DNA of 7,601 nucleotides, from positions 1 through 7,601 of the forward strand of contig UQSK01000068.1 of NCBI GenBank assembly GCA_900543605.1, in the 5' to 3' direction. A program made the position numbers and the translations under genes. The notes under the pieces are model-generated. The model saw only the letters and a program-made list of their open reading frames with translations, made no database searches and was not told where the DNA came from. Of the stretch, positions 1-6,342 are shown one piece after another (the first letter of the stretch is position 1; every line of letters starts with the position of its first letter). Origin of the DNA: an uncultured Collinsella sp. GTDB taxonomy: Bacteria; Actinomycetota; Coriobacteriia; Coriobacteriales; Coriobacteriaceae.

Positions 1-42
1 CCTATTAAGTCGTCGGCAGCGTCAGATGTGTATAAGAGACAG
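1..42 (+). other. Nextera i5-side sequencing adapter (not biological)
   Basis: This is library adapter, not genome. Base 1 fits the last base of the P5 oligo. Bases 2-9 (CTATTAAG) sit where the i5 index belongs and match what I recall as Nextera XT index S518. Bases 10-23 are TCGTCGGCAGCGTC, and bases 24-42 are the 19-bp Tn5 mosaic end AGATGTGTATAAGAGACAG. Genomic sequence starts at about 43. Translating through this stretch gives the false N-terminus MCIRDS on the + strand and a false C-terminus SYTHLTLPTT on the - strand, both familiar adapter-derived peptides. Confidence 0.98.
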
Positions 43-43
43 C

Positions 44-670
44 CGCACCTCCCCCTACGCCTACCAGGGCATGGGCCCCGCCGGCCTCGACCTGCTGTGC
101 GAGGCGTCTGCCGAGCTCGACATGCCGATCGTCACCGAGATCATGGACCCACGCGACGTGCAGGTCTTCTTGGACAAGAAGATTGACGTCATGCAGATCG
201 GCGCCCGCAACGCCCAGAACTTCCCCCTGCTCAAGGAGGTCGGCAAGACCCAGACCCCGATTCTGCTCAAGCGCGGCATGTCCGGCACGATCGACGAGCT
301 GCTCATGGCCGCCGAGTACATTATGAGCGAGGGCAACGACAACGTCATCCTGTGCGAGCGCGGTATCCGCACCTTCGAGACCCGCACCCGTAACACCTTC
401 GACCTCAACGCCGTGCCGGTGCTGCACCACCTGTCGCACCTGCCCGTCGTCGCCGACCCCAGCCACGCCACCGGCTACACCCGCTACGTTGAGCCCATGG
501 CGCTCGCCGCGACCGCCTGCGGTGCCAACGGCCTGGAGATCGAGGTCCACGACGAGCCGAGCCGCGCCTGGTCCGACGGCGCCCAGGCCCTCACCCCCGA
601 TCAGTTCGACGACACCATGCGCCGCATCCGAGCCATCCGCGAGGTTGTCTGCCGTGAGACCATGGAGTAG
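44..670 (+). CDS. aroF: 3-deoxy-7-phosphoheptulonate (DAHP) synthase, type I-beta, 5'-truncated
   Basis: C-terminal 208 residues of the enzyme that condenses PEP with erythrose-4-phosphate, the first step of the shikimate pathway. Numbering from Arg1 (codon 44-46), the fragment opens with RTSPYAYQG, then IGARNAQNF (52-60), ILLKRG (73-78), CERGIRTFE (104-112) and DPSHATG (138-144). These are hallmarks of the I-beta (KDO8P synthase-like) DAHP synthases. Three metal ligands are visible: His141, Glu167 (IEVH) and Asp178 (SDGAQ). Their 26- and 11-residue spacing equals that of the Thermotoga maritima ligands H272/E298/D309 as I recall them. The fourth ligand, a cysteine, lies in the missing part. 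By that alignment about 130 N-terminal residues are lost, including any ACT-like regulatory domain. The frame stays open leftward into adapter, so an apparent Met at 26 is false. The gene ends with TAG three bases before tyrA. The symbol is a convention; aroG or aroA(G) would be equivalent. Confidence 0.93.
   Translation, partial: RTSPYAYQGMGPAGLDLLCEASAELDMPIVTEIMDPRDVQVFLDKKIDVMQIGARNAQNFPLLKEVGKTQTPILLKRGMSGTIDELLMAAEYIMSEGNDNVILCERGIRTFETRTRNTFDLNAVPVLHHLSHLPVVADPSHATGYTRYVEPMALAATACGANGLEIEVHDEPSRAWSDGAQALTPDQFDDTMRRIRAIREVVCRETME
664..667 (+). promoter_or_regulatory. tyrA Shine-Dalgarno inside the end of the DAHP synthase gene
   Basis: GGAG lies in the last codons of the DAHP synthase gene, six bases before the ATG at 674. 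It supports that start and suggests that tyrA translation is coupled to the upstream gene. Confidence 0.7.
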
Positions 671-673
671 CCC

Positions 674-1588
674 ATGGGTACGGTGAGAAACGCGCGCGTT
701 AACCAGGGCGGCCCCAAGTGCGCCGGCATCGTCGGCCTTGGCCTCATCGGCGGCAGCTTTGCCCGCGGCTATGCACAGGCGGGCGTCCGCGTGCTGGCCT
801 GGGACCCCGATGACGATGTCATGACGGCCGCCAGCATGGGCACTGTCGCCGGAGAGCTCAACGACGAGACACTCGGCGAATGCGACATCATCGTCCTAGC
901 TTGCTACCCCGAGGCCTGCATCGAGTGGCTCGAGGCGCACGCCCAGGCGCTCGCCGACGCCACCGACACCGAGGCCATCATGGGTCCCGTGGTGATCGAC
1001 ACCGTGGGCGTCAAGGGCATCGTGTGCGAACGTGCCTTCGAGCTTGCCCGCGAGCACGGCTTTTACTTTGTGGGCGCGCACCCCATGGCGGGCACGCAGT
1101 ACTCGGGCTATGCGCACTCCCGCGCCGACCTGTTCCAGGGCGCGCCACTCGTGCTCGTGCCGCCCGCGGTGGACGATGCGCTCAAACTGGAGCTTTTGGG
1201 CCAGGTGCGCGAGATGGTGCGCCCCTTGGGCTTTGGCAAGTTCAGCGTGACCAGCGCCGCCGAGCACGACCGCGTCATCGCCTTCACGAGCCAGCTTGCG
1301 CACGTGGTGTCAAACGCCTACGTAAAGAGCCCGACCGCCCAGGTCCACCACGGCTTTTCGGCCGGTAGCTACCGCGATCTCACCCGCGTGGCGCACCTCA
1401 ACCCGCAAATGTGGTCCGAGCTCATGATCGACGACGCCGACGCGCTTGCCTTCGAGATCGACCACCTGATCGACTCGCTCGGCGCCTACAGCCGCGCCCT
1501 TAAGGACCGCGACCAGCGCTATCTGGAGAATCTCCTTGCCGAGGGCGACCGCATTAAGCGCGCACTCGACGACGAGGCCTCCCACTAG
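674..1588 (+). CDS. tyrA: Prephenate dehydrogenase TyrA
   Basis: Cytoplasmic enzyme of 304 residues that oxidatively decarboxylates prephenate to 4-hydroxyphenylpyruvate, the committed step to tyrosine. An N-terminal Rossmann fold has the dinucleotide loop GLGLIGGS (21-28). The acidic residue ending the second strand (Asp44 in AWDPD) favours NAD+ over NADP+, by inference. GAHPMAG (134-140) carries the conserved family histidine, His136. The helical C-terminal domain shows FTSQLAH (204-210), GFSAGSYRDLTRVA (227-240) and NPQMW (243-247). The TSQLAH form, where many relatives have SHLPH, is as I recall common in clostridial-type enzymes. The protein ends soon after the dimerisation domain; no ACT domain and no fused chorismate mutase are present, so no tyrosine-feedback module is visible. 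The start at 674 has a GGAG six bases upstream and lies three bases after the previous stop, in the same frame. Arogenate dehydrogenase activity cannot be excluded from sequence. Confidence 0.93.
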   Translation: MGTVRNARVNQGGPKCAGIVGLGLIGGSFARGYAQAGVRVLAWDPDDDVMTAASMGTVAGELNDETLGECDIIVLACYPEACIEWLEAHAQALADATDTEAIMGPVVIDTVGVKGIVCERAFELAREHGFYFVGAHPMAGTQYSGYAHSRADLFQGAPLVLVPPAVDDALKLELLGQVREMVRPLGFGKFSVTSAAEHDRVIAFTSQLAHVVSNAYVKSPTAQVHHGFSAGSYRDLTRVAHLNPQMWSELMIDDADALAFEIDHLIDSLGAYSRALKDRDQRYLENLLAEGDRIKRALDDEASH

Positions 1589-1609
1589 ACCACCTATCAC
1601 GCCAGGTCG

Positions 1610-1615
1610 AAAGGA
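1610..1615 (+). promoter_or_regulatory. aroB ribosome binding site
   Basis: AAAGGA lies nine bases before the aroB ATG, in the 36-base gap after tyrA. It overlaps a weak four-pair hairpin (GGTC 1605-1608 with GACC 1614-1617), too short to assign a regulatory role. Confidence 0.6.
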
Positions 1616-1624
1616 CCGAAGCTT

Positions 1625-2731
1625 ATGGCGATTACCATCGATATCGACACCGCACGCCCCTACCAGGTACACGTGGGCACTTTTTTGTTGGAGCAGGCGG
1701 GACCGCTCGTGCGCGCCACTGCCGGCGGCACCAAGGCCGTCATCGTGACGGACACCAACGTGGGCCCGCTCTACCAGATGCCAGTTAAGCAGAGTCTGGA
1801 GGCATCAGGCTACGAGGTGAGCATCTGCACCTTCGAGGCCGGCGAGGCCCATAAGCGCGCCGAGACCTATGTTGCCATTTTGGAGTTTGTGGCCGAGCAC
1901 AAGCTTTCACGCTCCGACGTGATCGTGGCACTCGGCGGCGGCGTCGTGGGCGACGTGGCGGGCTTTGTGGCCGCCACCTACATGCGCGGCTGCAAGTTTG
2001 TGCAGATCCCCACGAGCCTGCTCGCCATGGTGGATTCATCGGTGGGCGGCAAGACGGCCATCGACCTAGCTGCCGGCAAGAACTTGGCCGGCGCCTTTTG
2101 GCAGCCGAGCGTGGTTATCGCCGACGTGGGGTGCCTGGCCACCCTCACGCCCGAGCAGTTCGCCGACGGTTGCGGCGAGGTCGTCAAGCACGCCGTGATC
2201 GCCGACCCGGAGCTTTTCGCCGAGCTGGAGAAGACCCCGCTCACGCTGGAGCTGCTCAACCACGATGTGGCCCGCGTAGCGCTCATCATCGCCCGCAATA
2301 TCGACATCAAGCGCGCCGTGGTCGTCGCCGACGAGCGCGAAACCAACCAGCGCAAGCTCCTCAACTTTGGACACAGCGCCGGACACGCCGTCGAGGCCTG
2401 CGAGCACTTTGAGCTCGGACACGGCAACTGCGTGTCGATCGGCATGGGCATCATCACGCGCGCCGCAGCCCTACACGGCGTTTGCGATGCTGCACTGCCC
2501 GGTCGTATTGAGGAGCTCTGCGCCCGCCATGGCCTCAAGACCCGCTGTGAGCTTTCCGCCGACTCCATCTTTGCCGAGGCGCTCCACGACAAGAAGCGCG
2601 CGGGCGACACCATCGACCTGGTGATTCCGCACGGCATTGGCCGCTGCAGCATCGACCGCACGCCGCTTTCCACTTTCCACGAACTCATTGCCGAGGGCCT
2701 CGGCCAGAAGGGAGACGCATCCGCATGCTAG
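1625..2731 (+). CDS. aroB: 3-dehydroquinate synthase AroB
   Basis: Converts DAHP to 3-dehydroquinate using NAD+ and a divalent metal, the second shikimate-pathway step. At 368 residues the protein is full length for the family. The N-terminal NAD-binding domain has VTDTNV (41-46), the glycine-rich loop GGGVVGD (104-110), the PTSLLAMVDSSVGGKTAID segment (129-147) with Asp137 and Lys143, and GAFWQP (156-161). The metal-binding C-terminal domain supplies Glu185 (GEVVKH), His250 (NFGHSAGHA) and His266 (LGHGN), the expected zinc ligands. The last position of the LGHGN motif is Asn where many AroB proteins have Glu. The ATG follows AAAGGA at nine bases and tyrA at 36 bases. The 3' end overlaps aroA by seven bases (ATGCTAG), so aroA translation is probably coupled. 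All key catalytic motifs I checked are intact. Confidence 0.96.
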   Translation: MAITIDIDTARPYQVHVGTFLLEQAGPLVRATAGGTKAVIVTDTNVGPLYQMPVKQSLEASGYEVSICTFEAGEAHKRAETYVAILEFVAEHKLSRSDVIVALGGGVVGDVAGFVAATYMRGCKFVQIPTSLLAMVDSSVGGKTAIDLAAGKNLAGAFWQPSVVIADVGCLATLTPEQFADGCGEVVKHAVIADPELFAELEKTPLTLELLNHDVARVALIIARNIDIKRAVVVADERETNQRKLLNFGHSAGHAVEACEHFELGHGNCVSIGMGIITRAAALHGVCDAALPGRIEELCARHGLKTRCELSADSIFAEALHDKKRAGDTIDLVIPHGIGRCSIDRTPLSTFHELIAEGLGQKGDASAC

Positions 2732-4044
2732 CCCGCATCACCCCGTCCCCGCTCAAGGGCACCGTTCCCGCCATCGCGTCCAAGTCGATGGCGCATCGCC
2801 TGATCATCTGCGCCGCGCTTGCCAACGGAGAGACGCACGTTACCTGCAACACCACCTGCGCCGACATCGAGGCCACGGTACGTTGCCTCACGGCGCTGGG
2901 CGCCCGCATCGAGACCGTCGAGGACGGCTTCCAGGTCCATCCCACTATGAAGAGTATTGAGTTCGGCCTGCTCAAGGCACTTGCGGGCGGCACGCTCGAC
3001 TGCGGCGAGAGCGGCTCCACGCTCCGCTTTATGCTGCCCGTCGCCTGCGCGCTGGGCGCAGAAGCAACTTTTGTGGGTCAGGGACGCTTAGGCGCCCGCC
3101 CGCTGTCCCCGCTCTCGGACGAGATCATCGCCGCCGGCTGCGACCTACAGGGTCTGGGCGGTTTTCCGCTCAAGACGAGCGGCCGCATGCGCCCGGGCAC
3201 CTTTGTGCTGCCGGGCAACGTGAGCTCGCAGTACATCTCGGGCCTGCTGCTGGCAGCCCCGCTGCTGGCCCAGCCCTCCTGCGTGCAGGTAACCGGCCTC
3301 ATCGAGAGCCGCCCCTACATCAACCTGACGATCCAGGCCATGAAGGCCTTTGGCGTCGAGGTCAACGTCGAGCGTATTCCCGCCCGGGACGGCCAGCCCG
3401 AGGTCACGAACTTCCGCGTGAACAGCGGCTCGTACCGCACGCCCGGCAACGTGGCCGTCGAGGGCGACTGGTCCAACGCCGCCTTTTGGTTGTGCGCCGG
3501 CGCCATCGGCACCGACCCCATCACCGTCGAGGGTGTGTCCCTGAGCTCCGCGCAGGGCGACCGTAACGTGCTCGCCGCGCTTTCGCGCTTTGGCGCCCGC
3601 ATCGTGCGCTCCACCAACGCCGCCACCGTGCAGTCCGACAAGCTCTCCGGCTTTGAGATGAGCGCGCATGACATCCCCGACCTGGTGCCCGTTATCTCGG
3701 CCGTGGCCTCGCTGGCACAGGGCCGCACCTTTATCCGCGATTGCGCCCGTCTGCGCATCAAGGAATCCGACCGCCTGGTTACCACCACCCGCGAGCTCAC
3801 CGCGCTGGGTGCGCAGGTGCGCATTGCCGGCGATGACCTCATCATCAAGGGTGTCGATACCTTCACCGGCGGCGAGGTCGATTCGCACAACGACCACCGC
3901 ATCGCCATGATGGCCGCCATCGCCGCGAGCCGCGCCACCGGCGAGGTCGTGATCCACGGCGCCGAGGCCGTCAACAAGTCCTATCCCGATTTCTTCGACC
4001 ACTATCGCCTGCTGGGCGGCAAGGTCACACTCGAGGAGGAATAG
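2725..4044 (+). CDS. aroA: 3-phosphoshikimate 1-carboxyvinyltransferase (EPSP synthase) AroA
   Basis: Transfers the enolpyruvyl group of PEP to shikimate-3-phosphate; this is the glyphosate target. It is full length at 439 residues. Substrate-contact motifs line up with E. coli AroA: Lys20-Ser21 and Arg25 in SKSMAHR (E. coli K22, S23, R27), Gly97 and Arg101 in ESGSTLR (G96, R100), Arg125 (R124), SSQ 167-169 (S169-Q171), Asp319 in DIPD (D313), KESDR 346-350 (E341, R344), NDHR 389-392 (R386) and Lys418 in NKSYPD (K411). The PEP/glyphosate loop reads ESGSTLRF rather than the E. coli NAGTAMRP, so Thr97 is Ser and Pro101 is Phe in E. coli numbering. The start ATG lies inside the end of aroB, with AAGGGAG ten bases upstream. 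Alternative enolpyruvyl transferases such as MurA are excluded by the KESDR and NDHR motifs and by the operon context. Confidence 0.96.
   Translation: MLARITPSPLKGTVPAIASKSMAHRLIICAALANGETHVTCNTTCADIEATVRCLTALGARIETVEDGFQVHPTMKSIEFGLLKALAGGTLDCGESGSTLRFMLPVACALGAEATFVGQGRLGARPLSPLSDEIIAAGCDLQGLGGFPLKTSGRMRPGTFVLPGNVSSQYISGLLLAAPLLAQPSCVQVTGLIESRPYINLTIQAMKAFGVEVNVERIPARDGQPEVTNFRVNSGSYRTPGNVAVEGDWSNAAFWLCAGAIGTDPITVEGVSLSSAQGDRNVLAALSRFGARIVRSTNAATVQSDKLSGFEMSAHDIPDLVPVISAVASLAQGRTFIRDCARLRIKESDRLVTTTRELTALGAQVRIAGDDLIIKGVDTFTGGEVDSHNDHRIAMMAAIAASRATGEVVIHGAEAVNKSYPDFFDHYRLLGGKVTLEEE
4033..4040 (+). promoter_or_regulatory. Strong aroC Shine-Dalgarno at the aroA 3' end
   Basis: GAGGAGGA is close to a perfect anti-16S match and ends five bases before the aroC ATG. 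It is made of the final glutamate codons of aroA, so the C-terminal EEE of AroA doubles as the ribosome binding site of the next gene. It is the strongest such site in the window. Confidence 0.8.
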
Positions 4045-4045
4045 C

Positions 4046-5143
4046 ATGTCCTCGACCTTTGGCAACGTCTTACACTTAAGCATCTTCGGCCAGTCGCACT
4101 CCCCCGCCATCGGCTGCTCGCTCGATGGCATTCCGGCAGGCGTCGCCGTGGACCAGGAGGAGCTGCAGGCCTTCCTCGACCGTCGCGCCCCCGGACGCGA
4201 CGAGACCGCGACCAAACGACGCGAGGCTGACGCAGCCCACATCATCGCCGGTGTTGTCGATGGACATACCACCGGCGCGCCCATCGCCGCGATCATTGAG
4301 AACACCAACACGCGCTCCAAGGATTACTCCGAGCTGCGCCGCAAGCCCCGCCCCGGGCACGCAGATTTCCCTGCGCGCGTGAAGTATCACAACATGCACG
4401 ATGTCGCTGGTGGCGGGCATTTTTCCGGTCGCCTAACGGCACCCTTATGCATCGCCGGCGGCATTGCGCTGCAGGCACTTGAGGCCAACGGCATTCAGGT
4501 CATGGCGCACGTCGCGCAAATCGGCGGCATCTCCGACCTGCCAATGGACGATATGGTCTATCGCGAGGCCGACCGCAAGGCGATCCTTACGAACGATCTG
4601 CCGTGCATTGACGCCGCCGCAGCCGGCCGCATGCGCGAGGAGATCCTAGCCGCGCGCGACGAACTCGACAGCATCGGCGGCATCGTGGAGTGCGGCATTT
4701 ACGAGCTTCCCGCGGGCATTGGCGACCCCATGTTCGACGGCATCGAGAACCGCATCGCGCAAATCGCGTTTGGCATTCCCGCCGTAAAGGGCGTGGAGTT
4801 TGGCATGGGCTTTGCCGTGGCCGCCATGCGCGGCAGCGAGAACAACGATCCGTATCGCATCGACGCCGAGACCGGCGAGATTGAAGTCGAGTCCAACAAC
4901 GCCGGCGGCATCCTGGGCGGTATTTCGACCGGCGCGCCCGTCATGTGGCGCATGGCCGTAAAGCCAACGCCCTCGATTGGCCGCGAGCAGCAGACCGTAG
5001 ACATGGACGCCATGGAAAATGCCGAGCTCTCGATCCACGGCCGCCACGATCCCTGCATCGTCCCCCGAGCCGTCCCCGTAGCCGAAGCAGCCGCCGCCCT
5101 CGCCATCTGGGACGCTCTCCTCGAGGACGCCGCCCAGCTCTAA
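4046..5143 (+). CDS. aroC: Chorismate synthase AroC
   Basis: Converts EPSP to chorismate using reduced FMN, the last common step of aromatic biosynthesis. At 365 residues it is typical in length. Motifs in order: FGQSHSPAIG (14-23), the RRAPGR region (46-51), ENTNTRSKDY (85-94), RPGHAD (102-107), GGGHFSGR (122-129), GSENND (263-268), NNAGGILGGISTG (284-296), KPTPSI (306-311) and GRHDPC (332-337). Two histidines reported as catalytic in the family are present (His18 and His105), as is the Asp of GRHDP (Asp335). The first signature is atypical: GQSHS where most enzymes have GESHG. GGGHFSGR, in place of GGGRSSAR, is as I recall usual in clostridial-type chorismate synthases. The start lies one base after the aroA stop behind a strong Shine-Dalgarno. 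It ends in TAA, the only stop here that is not TAG. No flavin reductase domain is fused, so FMNH2 must come from elsewhere. Confidence 0.96.
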   Translation: MSSTFGNVLHLSIFGQSHSPAIGCSLDGIPAGVAVDQEELQAFLDRRAPGRDETATKRREADAAHIIAGVVDGHTTGAPIAAIIENTNTRSKDYSELRRKPRPGHADFPARVKYHNMHDVAGGGHFSGRLTAPLCIAGGIALQALEANGIQVMAHVAQIGGISDLPMDDMVYREADRKAILTNDLPCIDAAAAGRMREEILAARDELDSIGGIVECGIYELPAGIGDPMFDGIENRIAQIAFGIPAVKGVEFGMGFAVAAMRGSENNDPYRIDAETGEIEVESNNAGGILGGISTGAPVMWRMAVKPTPSIGREQQTVDMDAMENAELSIHGRHDPCIVPRAVPVAEAAAALAIWDALLEDAAQL

Positions 5144-5153
5144 CCCGACTCAC

Positions 5154-5174
5154 CTGGGTTGCCTGCCAACTCAG
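5154..5174 (+). other. Small intergenic hairpin between aroC and pheA
   Basis: CTGGGTTG (5154-5161) pairs with CAACTCAG (5167-5174) around the five-base loop CCTGC. This gives eight pairs, one of them G-U. It lies in the 53-base gap, the longest in the operon, about ten bases before the pheA ribosome binding site. No run of T follows, so it is not a canonical intrinsic terminator. It could be a processing or stabilising element, or chance pairing. Confidence 0.4.
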
Positions 5175-5184
5175 CCGTTACGTG

Positions 5185-5191
5185 AAAGGGG
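5185..5191 (+). promoter_or_regulatory. pheA ribosome binding site fixing the start at 5197
   Basis: AAAGGGG ends five bases before the ATG at 5197. The pheA frame stays open upstream to 4945 through the end of aroC, and this site together with the start of the chorismate mutase fold shows that 5197 is the true start. Confidence 0.8.
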
Positions 5192-5196
5192 CCTCC

Positions 5197-6342
5197 ATGG
5201 ACCTTGCTGACATCCGCCAGGCCATCGATGGCATCGACACCACGCTCCTCAACAGCTTTGTCGAGCGAATGGACATTGCCACCGAGGTAGCCAAGTCAAA
5301 AATCGAGATGGGCAAGGCCATCTTCGACCCCGCCCGTGAGCGCTCCAAGCTCAACAACCTCGCCAGCCGCGCGCCCGAGCGCTACGAGGCGCAGACCATC
5401 ACCCTGTTCCGTCTCCTCATGAGCATGAGCAAGGCCGAGCAGCAGCGCTATATCAACGAGCTCAAGGGCATCACCGTCTCGCAAAAGGCCCACGCCACGG
5501 TTGCAGCCTCCGACACGGCCTTCCCTCAAACGGCCACCGTTGCCTGCCAGGGCGTGGAAGGTGCCTATAGCCAGATCGCCGCGTGCAAACTCTTCGACGT
5601 GCCCGACATCGCGTTTTTCGAGACCTTCGAAGGCGTTATGCGCGCTGTGCGCGACGGCTTCTGCGAGTTTGGCGTGCTACCCATCGAGAACTCCACCGCC
5701 GGCTCGGTCAACGCCGTCTACGACCTGCTTGCACAGTTCGACTTCCATATCGTGCGCTCGCTGCGCCTCAAGATCGACCACAACTTGCTCGTCAAGCCCG
5801 GCACCAAGCTCGCGGACATACGCGAGGTCTACAGCCACGGTCAGGCCATCGCGCAGTGCGCCAGCTTTATCGAGGCGCACGGCCTGCACGCCACCAAGTA
5901 CCCCAACACCGCCATGTCGGCCGAGATGGTCGCCAGCTCCGAGCGCACCGATGTTGCCGCCATCGCATCGCGCAGCTGCGCGGCACTCTATGGCCTGGAG
6001 GTGCTGGAGCCCAACATTCAGGACTCGGACAACAACTACACACGCTTTGTCGTCATCAGCCGCGAGCCGCGCGTCTACCCCGGCGCCAACCGCACCTCGC
6101 TCATGATCACCACGGCCAACGAGCCGGGCGCACTCTATCGTGTACTCGAGCGCTTCTACGCACTCAATATCAACCTCATCAAGCTCGAGAGCCGCCCCAT
6201 CCCCGGCCGCGACTTTGAGTTTATGTTCTACTTTGATCTGGACTGCCCCTTTGGCAGCAAGGCCCTCGACGACCTGCTCGATTCCATCGACGACGTGTGC
6301 GAGAGTTTCACCTACTTTGGCAGCTACACGGAGGTGCTCTAG
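5197..6342 (+). CDS. pheA: Bifunctional chorismate mutase/prephenate dehydratase (P-protein) with ACT domain
   Basis: A 381-residue enzyme that rearranges chorismate to prephenate and then dehydrates and decarboxylates it to phenylpyruvate, the committed route to phenylalanine. Residues 1-90 form an AroQ-type mutase. Arg7, Arg24, Lys35, Asp44, Arg47, Glu48 and a Gln at 82-83 match the E. coli P-protein set R11, R28, K39, D48, R51, E52, Q88. Residues 114-290 are the dehydratase: CQGVEGAYS (117-125), GVLPIENSTAGSV (159-171), SHGQAIAQC (213-221) and NNYTRF (279-284) with the catalytic-type TRF. Residues 300-381 are an ACT domain with GAL (311-313) and ESRP (331-334), the phenylalanine-binding signatures. 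Feedback inhibition by phenylalanine is therefore likely. The first residues MDLADIRQAID begin the mutase helix directly, and AAAGGGG lies five bases upstream. An in-frame extension back to 4945 is spurious. The stop TAG directly abuts the next ATG, in the same frame. Confidence 0.95.
   Translation: MDLADIRQAIDGIDTTLLNSFVERMDIATEVAKSKIEMGKAIFDPARERSKLNNLASRAPERYEAQTITLFRLLMSMSKAEQQRYINELKGITVSQKAHATVAASDTAFPQTATVACQGVEGAYSQIAACKLFDVPDIAFFETFEGVMRAVRDGFCEFGVLPIENSTAGSVNAVYDLLAQFDFHIVRSLRLKIDHNLLVKPGTKLADIREVYSHGQAIAQCASFIEAHGLHATKYPNTAMSAEMVASSERTDVAAIASRSCAALYGLEVLEPNIQDSDNNYTRFVVISREPRVYPGANRTSLMITTANEPGALYRVLERFYALNINLIKLESRPIPGRDFEFMFYFDLDCPFGSKALDDLLDSIDDVCESFTYFGSYTEVL
6330..6334 (+). 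promoter_or_regulatory. aroE-aroK Shine-Dalgarno within the pheA 3' end
   Basis: GGAGG lies in the last codons of pheA, eight bases before the ATG at 6343. With the TAGATG junction it predicts translational coupling or ribosome re-initiation. Confidence 0.75.

Noticed and set aside
24..42. 19-bp Tn5 mosaic end, with its inverted copy at 7554-7572, as a real transposon
   Set aside because: Both copies are directly joined to Illumina primer and index sequence and lie at the extreme ends, with no transposase between them. They come from tagmentation library preparation.
5..550. Open frame of 181 codons on the - strand opposite the DAHP synthase
   Set aside because: Antisense to a clear enzyme, and its C-terminus SYTHLTLPTT is translated adapter.
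1605..1617. GGTC-GAAAG-GACC hairpin around the aroB ribosome binding site as a translational switch
   Set aside because: Only four pairs, so it is weak and easily expected by chance. No second competing structure is visible in the 36-base gap.
1589..1624. Promoter or terminator between tyrA and aroB
   Set aside because: No convincing -10/-35 pair and no stem followed by T-run; the gap is too short to support more than a ribosome binding site.
3145..4320. Long open frame of 391 codons on the - strand opposite aroA and aroC
   Set aside because: It lies antisense to two genes with complete conserved motifs, has low-complexity Gly/Ala/Val/Asp-rich composition, no family motif, and is expected from strong third-position GC bias.
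4945..5196. N-terminal extension of pheA or an aroC-pheA frameshift fusion
   Set aside because: The frame is open upstream only because of GC bias. The Arg/Pro-rich extension has no homology to known domains, aroC is complete to GRHDPC and beyond, no slippery site is visible, and 5197 has a good ribosome binding site at the natural start of the mutase fold.
5583..6218. Arg/Ala-rich open frame inside pheA on the + strand
   Set aside because: Out-of-frame shadow of pheA with no motif; its composition comes from shifted reading of GC-rich codons.
668..6342. Amber recoding (pyrrolysine or suppressor reading of TAG)
   Set aside because: All TAG codons fall at normal protein ends for their families, and none interrupts a domain, so ordinary termination explains them.
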